Origin: Prevotella sp. P5-92 | GTDB lineage: Bacteria > Bacteroidota > Bacteroidia > Bacteroidales > Bacteroidaceae | Assembly (NCBI RefSeq): GCF_002251245.1 | Contig: NZ_NPJG01000042.1 | Span: forward strand, 1 to 64,000 | Direction: 5' to 3' | Length of the DNA stretch: 64,000 nt | In this document: positions 8,522 to 16,060 of the stretch, piece after piece | Numbering within the stretch: the first letter of the stretch is position 1 | Layout: the number at the start of each line of letters is the position of its first letter | The notes under the pieces: model-generated | Told to the model about the DNA's origin: nothing | The model's input: only the letters and a program-made list of their open reading frames with translations | The model's database searches: none | Program-made: the position numbers and the translations under genes

Positions 8522-8849
8522 GCTTGTTTATATTTTATTTTGGTAATTTACTCCCGAAAGAAGGGAAAATGAATTTTGCAGAGGGTCTGCGAGGGTTGGG
8601 CTTTTCGGATGCTGATATATCGTTTCTGCATCGTGATTATGCCTTTGAAAGCATGTGCAAAGATATGAAAATCAAGCCATATATGAGAAACAAATCAGAA
8701 ACAAAAATCATTTTATTATATCTTTTTAAGAGTCGGTTGAGCAAGAATCGGAAAAATCAAAAAATCGCTTATTCGCTTGATACTAAGCACTTTATTTGTC
8801 ACTTCCTTTCTTATCCTTTCCAACCAATTTTGGAGGACTAAGATATTGA
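8522..8849. other. Gene-poor region beside the integrase; likely element boundary
   Basis: 328 bases with no convincing gene. A plus-strand frame from the ATG at 8569 could encode about 90 residues ending at 8841, but it matches nothing known and its second half is basic and low in complexity. By position the attachment site should be near here. I could not identify a matching repeat at the other end. Confidence 0.4.
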
Positions 8850-9044
8850 TTACATCCTATTCTTTGCATCCTGACCTGCTCCAGTTCCTTTATACTTGCT
8901 ATTTGCCGTATTGAAACGATATGAGACGCGAAGCTGAACACATGGATAATAATTGTAGTTGTTACTCTTTTTATAATTGACAAATAATTGATATTTGCCT
9001 ATTTGACGTAACAACTTCGTGTTTGGTTGCAAAGGAATAAAAAA
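8850..9044 (-). pseudogene. 3' remnant of a TonB-dependent receptor gene
   Basis: The minus strand encodes about 64 residues ending LRVSYRFNTANSKYKGTGAG plus QDAKNRM. The SYRFN...SKYKGTGAG ending is a typical extreme C-terminus of Bacteroidales outer-membrane beta-barrel receptors: the last barrel strand followed by a short periplasmic tail. The frame closes with TAG at 9045-9047, there is no start codon of its own and no room for the roughly 700 missing residues before the desulfoferrodoxin gene. It is therefore a deletion scar rather than a gene. Confidence 0.65.
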
Positions 9045-9050
9045 CTATCA

Positions 9051-9100
9051 ATCACATACCTATGTATCACACGATTTAGTGTCACACATAGGTATGTGAT
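9051..9100. terminator. Long inverted repeat / terminator downstream of desulfoferrodoxin
   Basis: ATCACATACCTATGT (9051-9065) pairs perfectly with ACATAGGTATGTGAT (9086-9100). Pairing continues inward with two mismatches to a GATTTA loop. It lies 12 bases past the dfx stop codon, so it is probably its terminator, although the T run is poor and it could also be a protein-binding palindrome. Confidence 0.6.
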
Positions 9101-9111
9101 TATTTCCTTCG

Positions 9112-9486
9112 TCATGCTTTCCATAGTCCATGCAGGTTACAGTACTCCCTTACGCACAGACACTCTTCACTGGTGATAAACGTTGCCTCGGGTTTACATC
9201 CGGGCTTAAGTTCACGCCTTAATACCGACGTCGGTGTCAGCAACTCTACCCATTGGATATAGTGTTCGTCGAGCATCGGATGCTCCACACTTCCCACTTT
9301 TACGCGGTATCCATTGACTGTTTTCTCAACCACAGGCACATGTTTCTCCTGTGCTGCATCGGTTGTGTTCTCCTTGAGTAAAATCATCGGTTTGCCGCAG
9401 CACACCAAATCCCCTACTCCGGGATTCAACACTTCCACAATGTTGCCGCAAACGGGGCAACGATAGATTTCCCTTAGTTTTGTCAT
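9112..9486 (-). CDS. dfx: Desulfoferrodoxin / superoxide reductase
   Basis: 124 residues from MTKLREIYRCP. Superoxide reductase converts superoxide to hydrogen peroxide without making oxygen and protects anaerobes in the cytoplasm. The N-terminal desulforedoxin domain has the four iron-binding cysteines Cys10, Cys13, Cys29 and Cys30. The C-terminal catalytic domain has His49, His69 (VEHP), His75, Cys116 and His119 (CNLHG), the expected His4Cys iron site. The start at 9486 is chosen because AAAGGAGAT lies just upstream, a clear ribosome binding site; the frame extends 12 codons further without support. A TATATTTG -7 element (9539-9546) lies upstream, so the gene appears monocistronic. Confidence 0.95.
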   Translation of the reverse strand: MTKLREIYRCPVCGNIVEVLNPGVGDLVCCGKPMILLKENTTDAAQEKHVPVVEKTVNGYRVKVGSVEHPMLDEHYIQWVELLTPTSVLRRELKPGCKPEATFITSEECLCVREYCNLHGLWKA

Positions 9487-9538
9487 ATAATCTCCTTTCT
9501 TTTTACGAGCGCACCTATACACTCATGATTATTCGGTG

Positions 9539-9546
9539 CAAATATA
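9539..9546 (-). promoter_or_regulatory. Bacteroidota -7 element of dfx
   Basis: TATATTTG on the minus strand matches TAnnTTTG, 53 bases before the dfx start codon. Confidence 0.55.
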
Positions 9547-9748
9547 GCAAATAATCTCCCACTTGTCAATACTTATAATAATTTTTTATGTCTATTTTGC
9601 ATCTATTCTCAATCTTTAATCTTTAGTCATACAATCTGAAATAGTTAATAAAAAATAATAATAATCCCCGATGCTTGCATAATCGGAAAAATAATCAGAT
9701 ATTTGCATTACGAAAAGTTCGTAACGACATTAACGTAATTGCAATGAC

Positions 9749-10900
9749 ATGGACAAAAAGCCGAGAAGAATAGCCAATCCATTCCTCGTATATGGATATG
9801 AAGGACCGCACTATTTCTGTGACCGGGAAGAAGAAACCCGCAAGTTGGTGTCCGCCCTGGCTAATGGAAGAAACGTTACCCTTGCAGCCCAGCGACGTAT
9901 AGGCAAAACGGGACTGATACATAATGTGTTTAATAGGGTAAGAAACAGTGAGGACGACATAATCTGTATCTATGTGGATATTTTCCCAACAAGATGCCTC
10001 GCTGATTTTGTACATATCCTGGGCAAGGCCGTCTTTGAGGCAGTGCAAAGCCATAGTGAACGACTGTTTTCAAGAGTGGCTTCGTTTCTCAGTGGTTGTC
10101 GCCCCGCAATAAGCTTCGACCCTTTGACCGGTTCGCCGAGTTTCTCTATTGACATACCCCCGTCGATGGAGGAAAAGACATTATCTGACATATTCGACTG
10201 TCTTGAAAAGTCCGACACTCCTGTATATATCGCCATTGATGAGTTTCAGCAGGTTGCATCCTATCCTGAATCCGGGACAGAGGCCATGTTGCGCTCTCGC
10301 ATCCAGTTTATGCATAATGTACACTTTATCTTCTCAGGCAGTCAGCAGCATCTTATATATGAGATGTTCTTGTCGGCGAAGCGTCCGTTCTACAACAGTA
10401 CTCAGATTATGAGTCTTACCACCATTCCATTAGAGAGTTACTACACATTTGCCGAAAACCTGTTTGCCGAAGGAGGCAGGACGATAGACGGAACGCGATT
10501 CAAGTTCATCTATGACAGTTTCGAGGGACATACGTGGTATGTGCAGACCATACTCAACCGATTATATGAAACAGGCGGCAATATTACGGACAAGAGTCAG
10601 GTGATAGAAGCCATAAAGAGCATTGTGAGGGAAAACACCATGGTTTATCAAACCACTATTGCCATGTTGCCCGACAAACAACTGCAAGTGTTGAAAGCCC
10701 TTGCCAAGGAGGGCAAGACCGCCACTCCCAACAAAGGAGCCTTCATCCAAAAATACAGTCTGAAGGCTGCAAGCTCCGTGAGCAGTGCCCTGATGTCGCT
10801 TGTTGACAAGGAACTTGTGTATCGCTCTCAGGAAGGCTATTCGGTGTATGACCGTTTCATGGAGATTTGGCTGAGGGAGGATTTGTTTAGCACTGTTTAA
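9749..10900 (+). CDS. AAA+ ATP-binding protein (archaeal-type ATPase fold)
   Basis: 383 residues. Walker A reads AAQRRIGKTGL (46-56) after the family-typical opening NPF.VYGYEGPHYFCDRE, and Walker B reads YIAIDEFQQV (about 158-167). The C-terminal 80 residues form a winged-helix-like region (LKALAKEGKTATPNKGAFIQKY broken over helices). This matches the ATPase_2 group of stand-alone STAND/AAA proteins common in Bacteroidales, often near mobile DNA, with unknown targets. It has no obvious operon partner: dfx is divergent and cbiB convergent. A defence or DNA-transaction role is possible but unproven. Confidence 0.8.
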   Translation: MDKKPRRIANPFLVYGYEGPHYFCDREEETRKLVSALANGRNVTLAAQRRIGKTGLIHNVFNRVRNSEDDIICIYVDIFPTRCLADFVHILGKAVFEAVQSHSERLFSRVASFLSGCRPAISFDPLTGSPSFSIDIPPSMEEKTLSDIFDCLEKSDTPVYIAIDEFQQVASYPESGTEAMLRSRIQFMHNVHFIFSGSQQHLIYEMFLSAKRPFYNSTQIMSLTTIPLESYYTFAENLFAEGGRTIDGTRFKFIYDSFEGHTWYVQTILNRLYETGGNITDKSQVIEAIKSIVRENTMVYQTTIAMLPDKQLQVLKALAKEGKTATPNKGAFIQKYSLKAASSVSSALMSLVDKELVYRSQEGYSVYDRFMEIWLREDLFSTV

Positions 10901-11003
10901 CAAAGTCTTTCAATGGATGAGAATAATCGATAATGCTATTACGACAATGGAGGGTTTATGTATTTTGAGGCAAGATTATCAGGGGTGCTGAGTAGTTACT
11001 GGC

Positions 11004-11963
11004 TCATACAAATAATAAGAGTATAATAATAATTACTCCTAAAGTCTCGGCAGTGCGGTTGATGCGCACTGCCTTTTCCATGTCTTCTCTTGTCAGTGGT
11101 TTGTCTTGATTGCCGATATATGGCTTGTCGAATGTCTCGCCAAAATACTTGTGGGGACCGCCGAAACGGCAACCGAGGATGCCGGCAAGGGCGGCCTCAG
11201 GCCATCCGCTGTTGGGACTGGCATGACAGGGACCGTATTTCATTACGAAGCTGACGAGGTTGAGCCTTCGTGCTGCTATCAGCATCAATAGTGCAGTAAG
11301 TCGGGCGGGGATGTAGTTGGCAATATCGTCGATGCGTGCCGCCGCCTTGCCGAATTTCAGATAGCGTGGCGAATGATAGGCTATCATCGAGTCGAGGGTG
11401 TTCACCATCTTGTAGCCCATCATCGCCGGCACTCCGCCTATGGCCAACCAGAAGAGTGGGGCAATCACACCGTCGTTGAGATTCTCGGCAAGTGTCTCAA
11501 GTGCGGCCTTGCGCACTTCCTCGTCAGTGAGTTCGGATGTGTCGCGACCTACTATGCGTGCCACTTGTTGGCGGCCCTCGTCGAGCGAGCTGTCGATGGC
11601 ATAGAACACCTGGCGCACCTCGCGTATGAGTGTGGTGCCGGCAAGACAATAGAACACCAATATAGCGCGCATCGCCATACCTAAATATACATTAACCTTG
11701 TCGGCAACGACTATCATTGTCCAGGTGGCAAATACCACAACAGTTATTAGCATAACGGCAAGCAACGCTCCCTTGAGTACACGCCATTTCCCCAGATTGA
11801 GCATACGTTCGCCCTTGGCTATCATCTTGCCGAATAGCACCACGGGATGGGGCAGACGTTCAGGATCGCCAAAGAGGCGGTCGAGAAGCCAACCTATTAG
11901 GAATGAGGAAAGAGGAACGAGAAGTGAGGGATTGGAAGTAATTACTTGGTAATTGATGTCCAT
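11004..11963 (-). CDS. cbiB: Adenosylcobinamide-phosphate synthase CbiB
   Basis: 319 residues from MDINYQVITSNPS; a longer frame to 12131 would run through the preceding gene. CbiB (CobD in aerobic nomenclature) attaches aminopropanol phosphate to adenosylcobyric acid at the membrane. Family motifs are visible: LIGWLLDRLFGDPERLPHPVVLFGK broken near residue 20-45, then ETLAENLNDGVIAPLFW, YKMVNTLDSMIAYHSPRY and SPNSGWPEAALAGILG. Several hydrophobic segments (around 60-80, 85-105, 150-175, 210-230 and the final 15 residues) fit an integral membrane protein. Its start overlaps the CobD-like aminotransferase stop by 22 bases, so translation is coupled. Confidence 0.93.
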   Translation of the reverse strand: MDINYQVITSNPSLLVPLSSFLIGWLLDRLFGDPERLPHPVVLFGKMIAKGERMLNLGKWRVLKGALLAVMLITVVVFATWTMIVVADKVNVYLGMAMRAILVFYCLAGTTLIREVRQVFYAIDSSLDEGRQQVARIVGRDTSELTDEEVRKAALETLAENLNDGVIAPLFWLAIGGVPAMMGYKMVNTLDSMIAYHSPRYLKFGKAAARIDDIANYIPARLTALLMLIAARRLNLVSFVMKYGPCHASPNSGWPEAALAGILGCRFGGPHKYFGETFDKPYIGNQDKPLTREDMEKAVRINRTAETLGVIIIILLLFV

Positions 11964-12946
11964 TGTCTTATTGCATTTATGAGGATTTCGTTTTCTTCTT
12001 TGCTTTGTGCTGCCACACGGAAGTGGCGGGGAGAGAGGGTGCGGAAGTTGGAAGCGTCGCGGATGAGGATGCCATGCTGCTTGGCGAGCCAATCTTTCAG
12101 TTCGGCAGCCGTGCCTACTGCCAGTTCGCATAGCATAAAGTTGGTGTCTGATGTCATGGCAGATATTCCTTCAATCTCATCAAGAGCATTTCTCAGTCTT
12201 TTAGCCTCTGCGATATAATCTTCAATGTATTGGATAGCCTTAAAACCATTGTCGAGGATATAATGTCCGGCAGATATGGCGAGAGCATTCACGCTCCATG
12301 GGCGCATACACTCCCTTATGGCCTTGGCAAAGCGGCGGGCGGTGACGATATATCCAAGTCGGATACCGGGAATAGCGCATGTCTTTGTCATGGAATGTAT
12401 CTGTATGATATTGCCAGCATCTACGGCTTCCTTTGCAGTCATCGTCGGAAAGAGTGTGATGTCCTCGTATGACTGGTCGATAATGAGTGTACCGAATTCC
12501 CTTGCCAACAACATCATTCCGCTTGCGTCGATAGCCTCGCCCGTAGGATTGTTGGGATTGCAGATCCACACGGCATCAGTGTCCTCGTCAGCATCGCCTT
12601 GTATGAGCAGACCTGCATTGCGACAGGCATCCTCGTATTCCGAAAATGTAGGTTGGATGATATGATGATGTGATAGTCCGAGATTGCGGCAAGCCTCGGC
12701 AGCGAGGTATATGGCATCCGTGGCACCATTGGTCACGATGATACATTCCGCGTCGATTCCTTCTTTTTCTGCTATCTTTGCCTCAAGGGTCAGTGCTTCA
12801 GGTTCAGGATAATTGCAAATCTTGTCCATCTCACCCCGCAAGTGTTCCACAAGCGGTGTGATGTCAGCGTGGGAATAGATGTTCGAACTGAAATTGATCC
12901 GAATATCCTCGTATTCGTATATGTCGTCTCCGTGGCCGGTTATCAT
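11942..12946 (-). CDS. cobD: CobD-like threonine-phosphate decarboxylase (aminotransferase fold)
   Basis: 334 residues of a fold-type I PLP enzyme. Its neighbours make L-threonine-O-3-phosphate decarboxylase the likely function: it supplies aminopropanol phosphate for the step carried out by CbiB. Visible motifs are the N-terminal INFSSNIY, the substrate/PLP region CNPNNPTGE (about 138-146), Asp in IIDQSYEDI and the Schiff-base Lys in HSMTKTCAIPG (near residue 188), followed by the phosphate-binding Arg in IRLGY. Histidinol-phosphate aminotransferase HisC is the closest alternative. Context with cobyric acid synthase upstream and cbiB overlapping downstream favours CobD. Confidence 0.88.
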   Translation of the reverse strand: MITGHGDDIYEYEDIRINFSSNIYSHADITPLVEHLRGEMDKICNYPEPEALTLEAKIAEKEGIDAECIIVTNGATDAIYLAAEACRNLGLSHHHIIQPTFSEYEDACRNAGLLIQGDADEDTDAVWICNPNNPTGEAIDASGMMLLAREFGTLIIDQSYEDITLFPTMTAKEAVDAGNIIQIHSMTKTCAIPGIRLGYIVTARRFAKAIRECMRPWSVNALAISAGHYILDNGFKAIQYIEDYIAEAKRLRNALDEIEGISAMTSDTNFMLCELAVGTAAELKDWLAKQHGILIRDASNFRTLSPRHFRVAAQSKEENEILINAIRQWTSITK

Positions 12947-12995
12947 CTGCTATGAAATTAAAATATTAAAGAAATAAAAGATTAGTGGGTAATGT

Positions 12996-14471
12996 TCATG
13001 GGCGACTTAGGATTTCATATACTTTCGCCATGTCAACGTGCTTCCTGACATGGTCGGCAAGGCGATTGTAGTGTTGTTCCTTGTATTCCACAAAGTCGAA
13101 AGATGTTGTGTCGCTCTGCCCGAGGAGGAAGTTGATCATGCCAGTATTGTCGAGACAGCCATGGAGATAGGTACCCATGCAGTGGCTGTCGGCTATGCAG
13201 CCTTCGGGAGTGCCGTCGGCCTTGATGGTCAGCGGTTTATATGTTTCATCGTCGATAGGAGTGGATATGCCTTGATGGATTTCATAGCCTCTCATCTTTT
13301 CGCTTCCTGTGGCAAGCGTGAACTCCGTCTGGCATGTGATTTTCTTCTTGCCCATTACGGTTCGCATGGGCAGCAGACCGATGCCTTCGATGTGGATGGC
13401 GTCGCCCTCCGTGCGTCGAGGGTCGTCGATGCTTATGCCAAGCATCTGATAGCCGCCACAGATGCCGAAGATGGTTTTCCCTTGTCTGTGGGCTTCCCTT
13501 ATGGTGTCGGCTACTCCTTCTTCCTTCAGGTGGCGCAGGTCGTCGATGGTGGCCTTGCAGCCAGGAAGGATGATGATGTCGGCCCTGAGCAACTGCTCTC
13601 GTTCTGTGGTGTAATAGACGTTTAGGCGATGGTCTTGCTCAATGGCGTTGAAGTCGGTGAAATTGCTCAGATGTCTTAGTTTTACCACTGCAATATTTGT
13701 CTTGCCGTCTTTGGCATGGCGTTGCTTCTTGTCGAGCACCACGCTGTCTTCGTCCTCCACGCCGATATCCTCAAGATAGGGCACAACGCCGAGTACAGGC
13801 ACATGGCATAGCTCTTCAATCATTCGCCGTCCGTCGTCAAACAGTCGCAGGTCGCCACGAAACTTATTGACAATGATACCTTTTATGCGCTGGCGGTCGT
13901 TGGGAGTCTGGAGCATAACGCTGCCGTAGAGACTGGCGAACACACCGCCACGATCGATGTCGCCCACGAGGATCACGTCGGCATCGGCATGTCGAGCCAT
14001 TGGCATATTCACGATATCCCTGTCGCGCAGGTTCAGTTCAGAGATGCTTCCGGCTCCCTCCATGACGATAGGCGAAAAGCGCGAAGCCAACCGGTCGAAA
14101 GCCTCGCATGCCTCACGTCTGAGCCAGTCCTTGCCCTCGCCACGGAAGTAGCTGTAGGCATCGCGGTTGCCTATTGGCGCACCGTTGAGCACTACTTGCG
14201 ACGTGTGGTCAGACTGCGGTTTGAGCAGAATGGGGTTCATATCCACATGGCACGGAATCATGGCCGCCTCGGCCTGTGCAGCCTGTGCCCTTCCTATTTC
14301 CAGTCCTTCGGGTGTGGCATACGAGTTGAGTGCCATATTCTGAGCTTTGAACGGAGCAGGATGATAGCCGTCTTGCCTTAATATTCGACAAAACGCGGCA
14401 GCGATGACGCTTTTGCCCACATCGCTGCCCGTCCCCACAAACATAATATTTCTAAGTGTCTTTTTTGTCAT
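12996..14471 (-). CDS. cobQ: Cobyric acid synthase CbiP/CobQ
   Basis: 491 residues, the usual length for CobQ. It amidates adenosylcobyrinic a,c-diamide at four side chains using glutamine and ATP. The N-terminal dethiobiotin-synthetase-like domain has the P-loop variant GTGSDVGKSV (13-22) and the family run KAQNMALNSY. The C-terminal class I glutaminase domain has the nucleophile Cys in GICGGYQMLG (near 337) and the catalytic His in TYLHGCLDN (near 438). It is first in a three-gene minus-strand operon, 49 bases before the CobD-like gene. A TATCTTTG -7 element lies upstream, but no cobalamin riboswitch could be recognised in its leader. Confidence 0.95.
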   Translation of the reverse strand: MTKKTLRNIMFVGTGSDVGKSVIAAAFCRILRQDGYHPAPFKAQNMALNSYATPEGLEIGRAQAAQAEAAMIPCHVDMNPILLKPQSDHTSQVVLNGAPIGNRDAYSYFRGEGKDWLRREACEAFDRLASRFSPIVMEGAGSISELNLRDRDIVNMPMARHADADVILVGDIDRGGVFASLYGSVMLQTPNDRQRIKGIIVNKFRGDLRLFDDGRRMIEELCHVPVLGVVPYLEDIGVEDEDSVVLDKKQRHAKDGKTNIAVVKLRHLSNFTDFNAIEQDHRLNVYYTTEREQLLRADIIILPGCKATIDDLRHLKEEGVADTIREAHRQGKTIFGICGGYQMLGISIDDPRRTEGDAIHIEGIGLLPMRTVMGKKKITCQTEFTLATGSEKMRGYEIHQGISTPIDDETYKPLTIKADGTPEGCIADSHCMGTYLHGCLDNTGMINFLLGQSDTTSFDFVEYKEQHYNRLADHVRKHVDMAKVYEILSRP

Positions 14472-14554
14472 TACCTTTAGGACTCAATAAATTTTTTCGC
14501 ACATCCTTGACAAGTCTGTCAGTGAATTGCCAATCTTCTGAATTTTTGTCTTTG

Positions 14555-14562
14555 CAAAGATA
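14555..14562 (-). promoter_or_regulatory. Bacteroidota -7 element of the cobQ operon
   Basis: TATCTTTG on the minus strand, 84 bases upstream of the cobQ start. A second identical element lies further up at 14688-14695. Confidence 0.5.
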
Positions 14563-14646
14563 CAAATGTTATCTCGAAATATCGCATTTATGGCTAAAAC
14601 GTTATTTCTATTTAACATTTTGTTGGTGGATTTAATAGTGATATTT

Positions 14647-14728
14647 TGGATTGTCCATACAATAGGCGGAATACCATTGTTTTGCGGCAAAGATACTCCG
14701 TCCGGACTTTATCACGATGGACAATCCA
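14647..14728. repeat. 12-bp inverted repeat spanning a minus-strand promoter element
   Basis: TGGATTGTCCAT (14647-14658) and ATGGACAATCCA (14717-14728) are perfect inverted copies 58 bases apart. A TATCTTTG element (14688-14695, minus strand) lies between them. It could be a large RNA stem, a paired operator or the ends of a small degenerate element. Confidence 0.6.
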
Positions 14729-14749
14729 GTACGAAATAAGCAGAATATT

Positions 14750-14786
14750 GCCGCCTTCGAGTTAAGATGAAGGCGGCTTTGTTGTT
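14750..14786 (+). terminator. Orphan Rho-independent terminator in the cobQ/regulator intergenic region
   Basis: GCCGCCTTC (14750-14758) pairs with GAAGGCGGC (14769-14777), followed on the plus strand by TTTGTTGTT. No plus-strand gene precedes it; cobQ runs the other way. It may therefore end a short untranslated RNA. Confidence 0.65.
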
Positions 14787-14795
14787 ATTATAAAT

Positions 14796-14826
14796 TGTGT
14801 CAATACGGAAAAAATGTGTCAATACG
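14796..14826 (+). promoter_or_regulatory. Direct repeat TGTGTCAATACG x2, possible operator of the AraC-type regulator
   Basis: TGTGTCAATACG occurs at 14796-14807 and 14815-14826, 19 bases apart, each followed by an A tract. The pair lies about 65-95 bases upstream of a TATTTTTG -7 element (14891-14898) in front of the regulator gene. Direct repeats spaced near two helical turns are the usual AraC-family site layout. Confidence 0.45.
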
Positions 14827-14890
14827 TAAAAAAGTGCGATTTCTTTCTAATTAATCGTTTCAGGCAGCAGTGTATTATGATTAAATTTCG

Positions 14891-14898
14891 TATTTTTG
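14891..14898 (+). promoter_or_regulatory. Bacteroidota -7 element of the surface-protein operon
   Basis: TATTTTTG matches TAnnTTTG, 41 bases before the start of the regulator gene at 14939. Confidence 0.5.
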
Positions 14899-14938
14899 CA
14901 AAAGTAATTTCACTATATATAATACACAATCTACACGT

Positions 14939-16045
14939 ATGGAACAACAATTATTGACAGTTGAAGCATTTGCCCATTATATGCGGGGAGCCATAACAAT
15001 ATTCTTCGTGTTCTGGTGTTTTAAACTATATACATACAGGCGCCGCAACAGGATGATGCGACTATTGTTCTATACGACTATATTCATAGCTTTCAGTTAT
15101 ATAAAGGATTCTGTGTTCCTCTTTGCGCAATGGAAAAACTCCTTTTGGCTCGATGATTTTGTCAACACTGTCGATCTTCTGTTCATACCTCTTGTCTGTG
15201 CCTTCTTCATCGAAGCTACCAATCCTGGTTATCCCACTCGCCGTCAGTTAGCCGCATTGTTGTCTATGCAGGCGTTATTCATACCGCTATTCTTGATTTT
15301 CCCCGATGAAATCGTGGTTTTTTGTGCTTTTTCGGTAGCGTGTGTCATAGCTTTGTCAACCATATTCCTTGTAGTTGCGTTCTCCGTGAAGTACCGCCGA
15401 TATATAAAGCTAAACTATTCTTATAGAGATAATATCGATGTCGCTTGGGTTGAGTTGTCGTGTGTGGCATTTTTCGTATCACTGTTTGTCTATTATTTTG
15501 CCTTCGACTATACCACATGGCTAAGCGAGGCGCTCTACAATGTCTTCTCAATAGCATTATGGACATTCCTTTTCCTCTTTTCAACAAGACATCGTGTGGT
15601 AAAAATGCTAAAGCCGGAAGATAACGATGAGGAGCAAGCCGCTGAGAAAATTGAAGATCCCAAGTCAGACAACGAAGAAGTAATGTCGCATAACTATATT
15701 TTGGCAGTAAGGTTAGAGCAGAAGATGAGTCAGGACAAGCTCTATCTCAATCCGAAGCTAACCTCCGTTGACGTGGCCACTGCCATTGGCACCAACAAGA
15801 CCTACCTGTCTGACTACCTTAACAACACGCTCAACACGTCATTCTTCGACTATATCAACACTTTCCGAATCAACGAGGCGTGTCGTATCATCGAGATGAT
15901 GCCCGAACAAGGCAGGGAATCGATGTCGGTAGTGGCGCAGAAGAGTGGTTTCAATTCCCTCTCGTCGTTTCATCGCTACTTTGTAAAGTTAAAAGGTATC
16001 AGTCCCAAAAGTTATTACGTCAACAGCTTAATGAAGAAAAATTAA
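14939..16045 (+). CDS. Membrane-anchored AraC-family transcriptional regulator
   Basis: 368 residues. The N-terminal 220 residues form about seven hydrophobic membrane segments (for example ITIFFVFWCFKLY, VVFCAFSVACVIALSTIFLVVAF and LWTFLFLFS). An acidic linker (about 225-245, EDNDEEQ) leads to a C-terminal AraC-type double helix-turn-helix (about 260-365) with LTSVDVATAIGTNKTYLSDYLN, INTFRINEAC and VAQKSGFNSLSSFHRYF. Membrane-spanning AraC proteins of this kind are common in Bacteroidota and probably sense an envelope signal. It is the first gene of a run of six with short gaps, so it probably controls the LRR surface proteins directly downstream and perhaps itself. Confidence 0.85.
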   Translation: MEQQLLTVEAFAHYMRGAITIFFVFWCFKLYTYRRRNRMMRLLFYTTIFIAFSYIKDSVFLFAQWKNSFWLDDFVNTVDLLFIPLVCAFFIEATNPGYPTRRQLAALLSMQALFIPLFLIFPDEIVVFCAFSVACVIALSTIFLVVAFSVKYRRYIKLNYSYRDNIDVAWVELSCVAFFVSLFVYYFAFDYTTWLSEALYNVFSIALWTFLFLFSTRHRVVKMLKPEDNDEEQAAEKIEDPKSDNEEVMSHNYILAVRLEQKMSQDKLYLNPKLTSVDVATAIGTNKTYLSDYLNNTLNTSFFDYINTFRINEACRIIEMMPEQGRESMSVVAQKSGFNSLSSFHRYFVKLKGISPKSYYVNSLMKKN

Positions 16046-16060
16046 ATAATGTGATTGCTT

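Noticed and set aside
8569-8841. Plus-strand frame of about 90 codons beside the integrase
   Set aside because: No family resemblance, no clear promoter or ribosome site, and a basic low-complexity second half. Kept only as a note in the boundary region.
14523-14545. B12-box-like string TTGCCAATCTTCTGAATT upstream of cobQ
   Set aside because: It shares only scattered bases with the B12 box, and none of the other riboswitch blocks are present. The real riboswitch in front of nrdD matches throughout.
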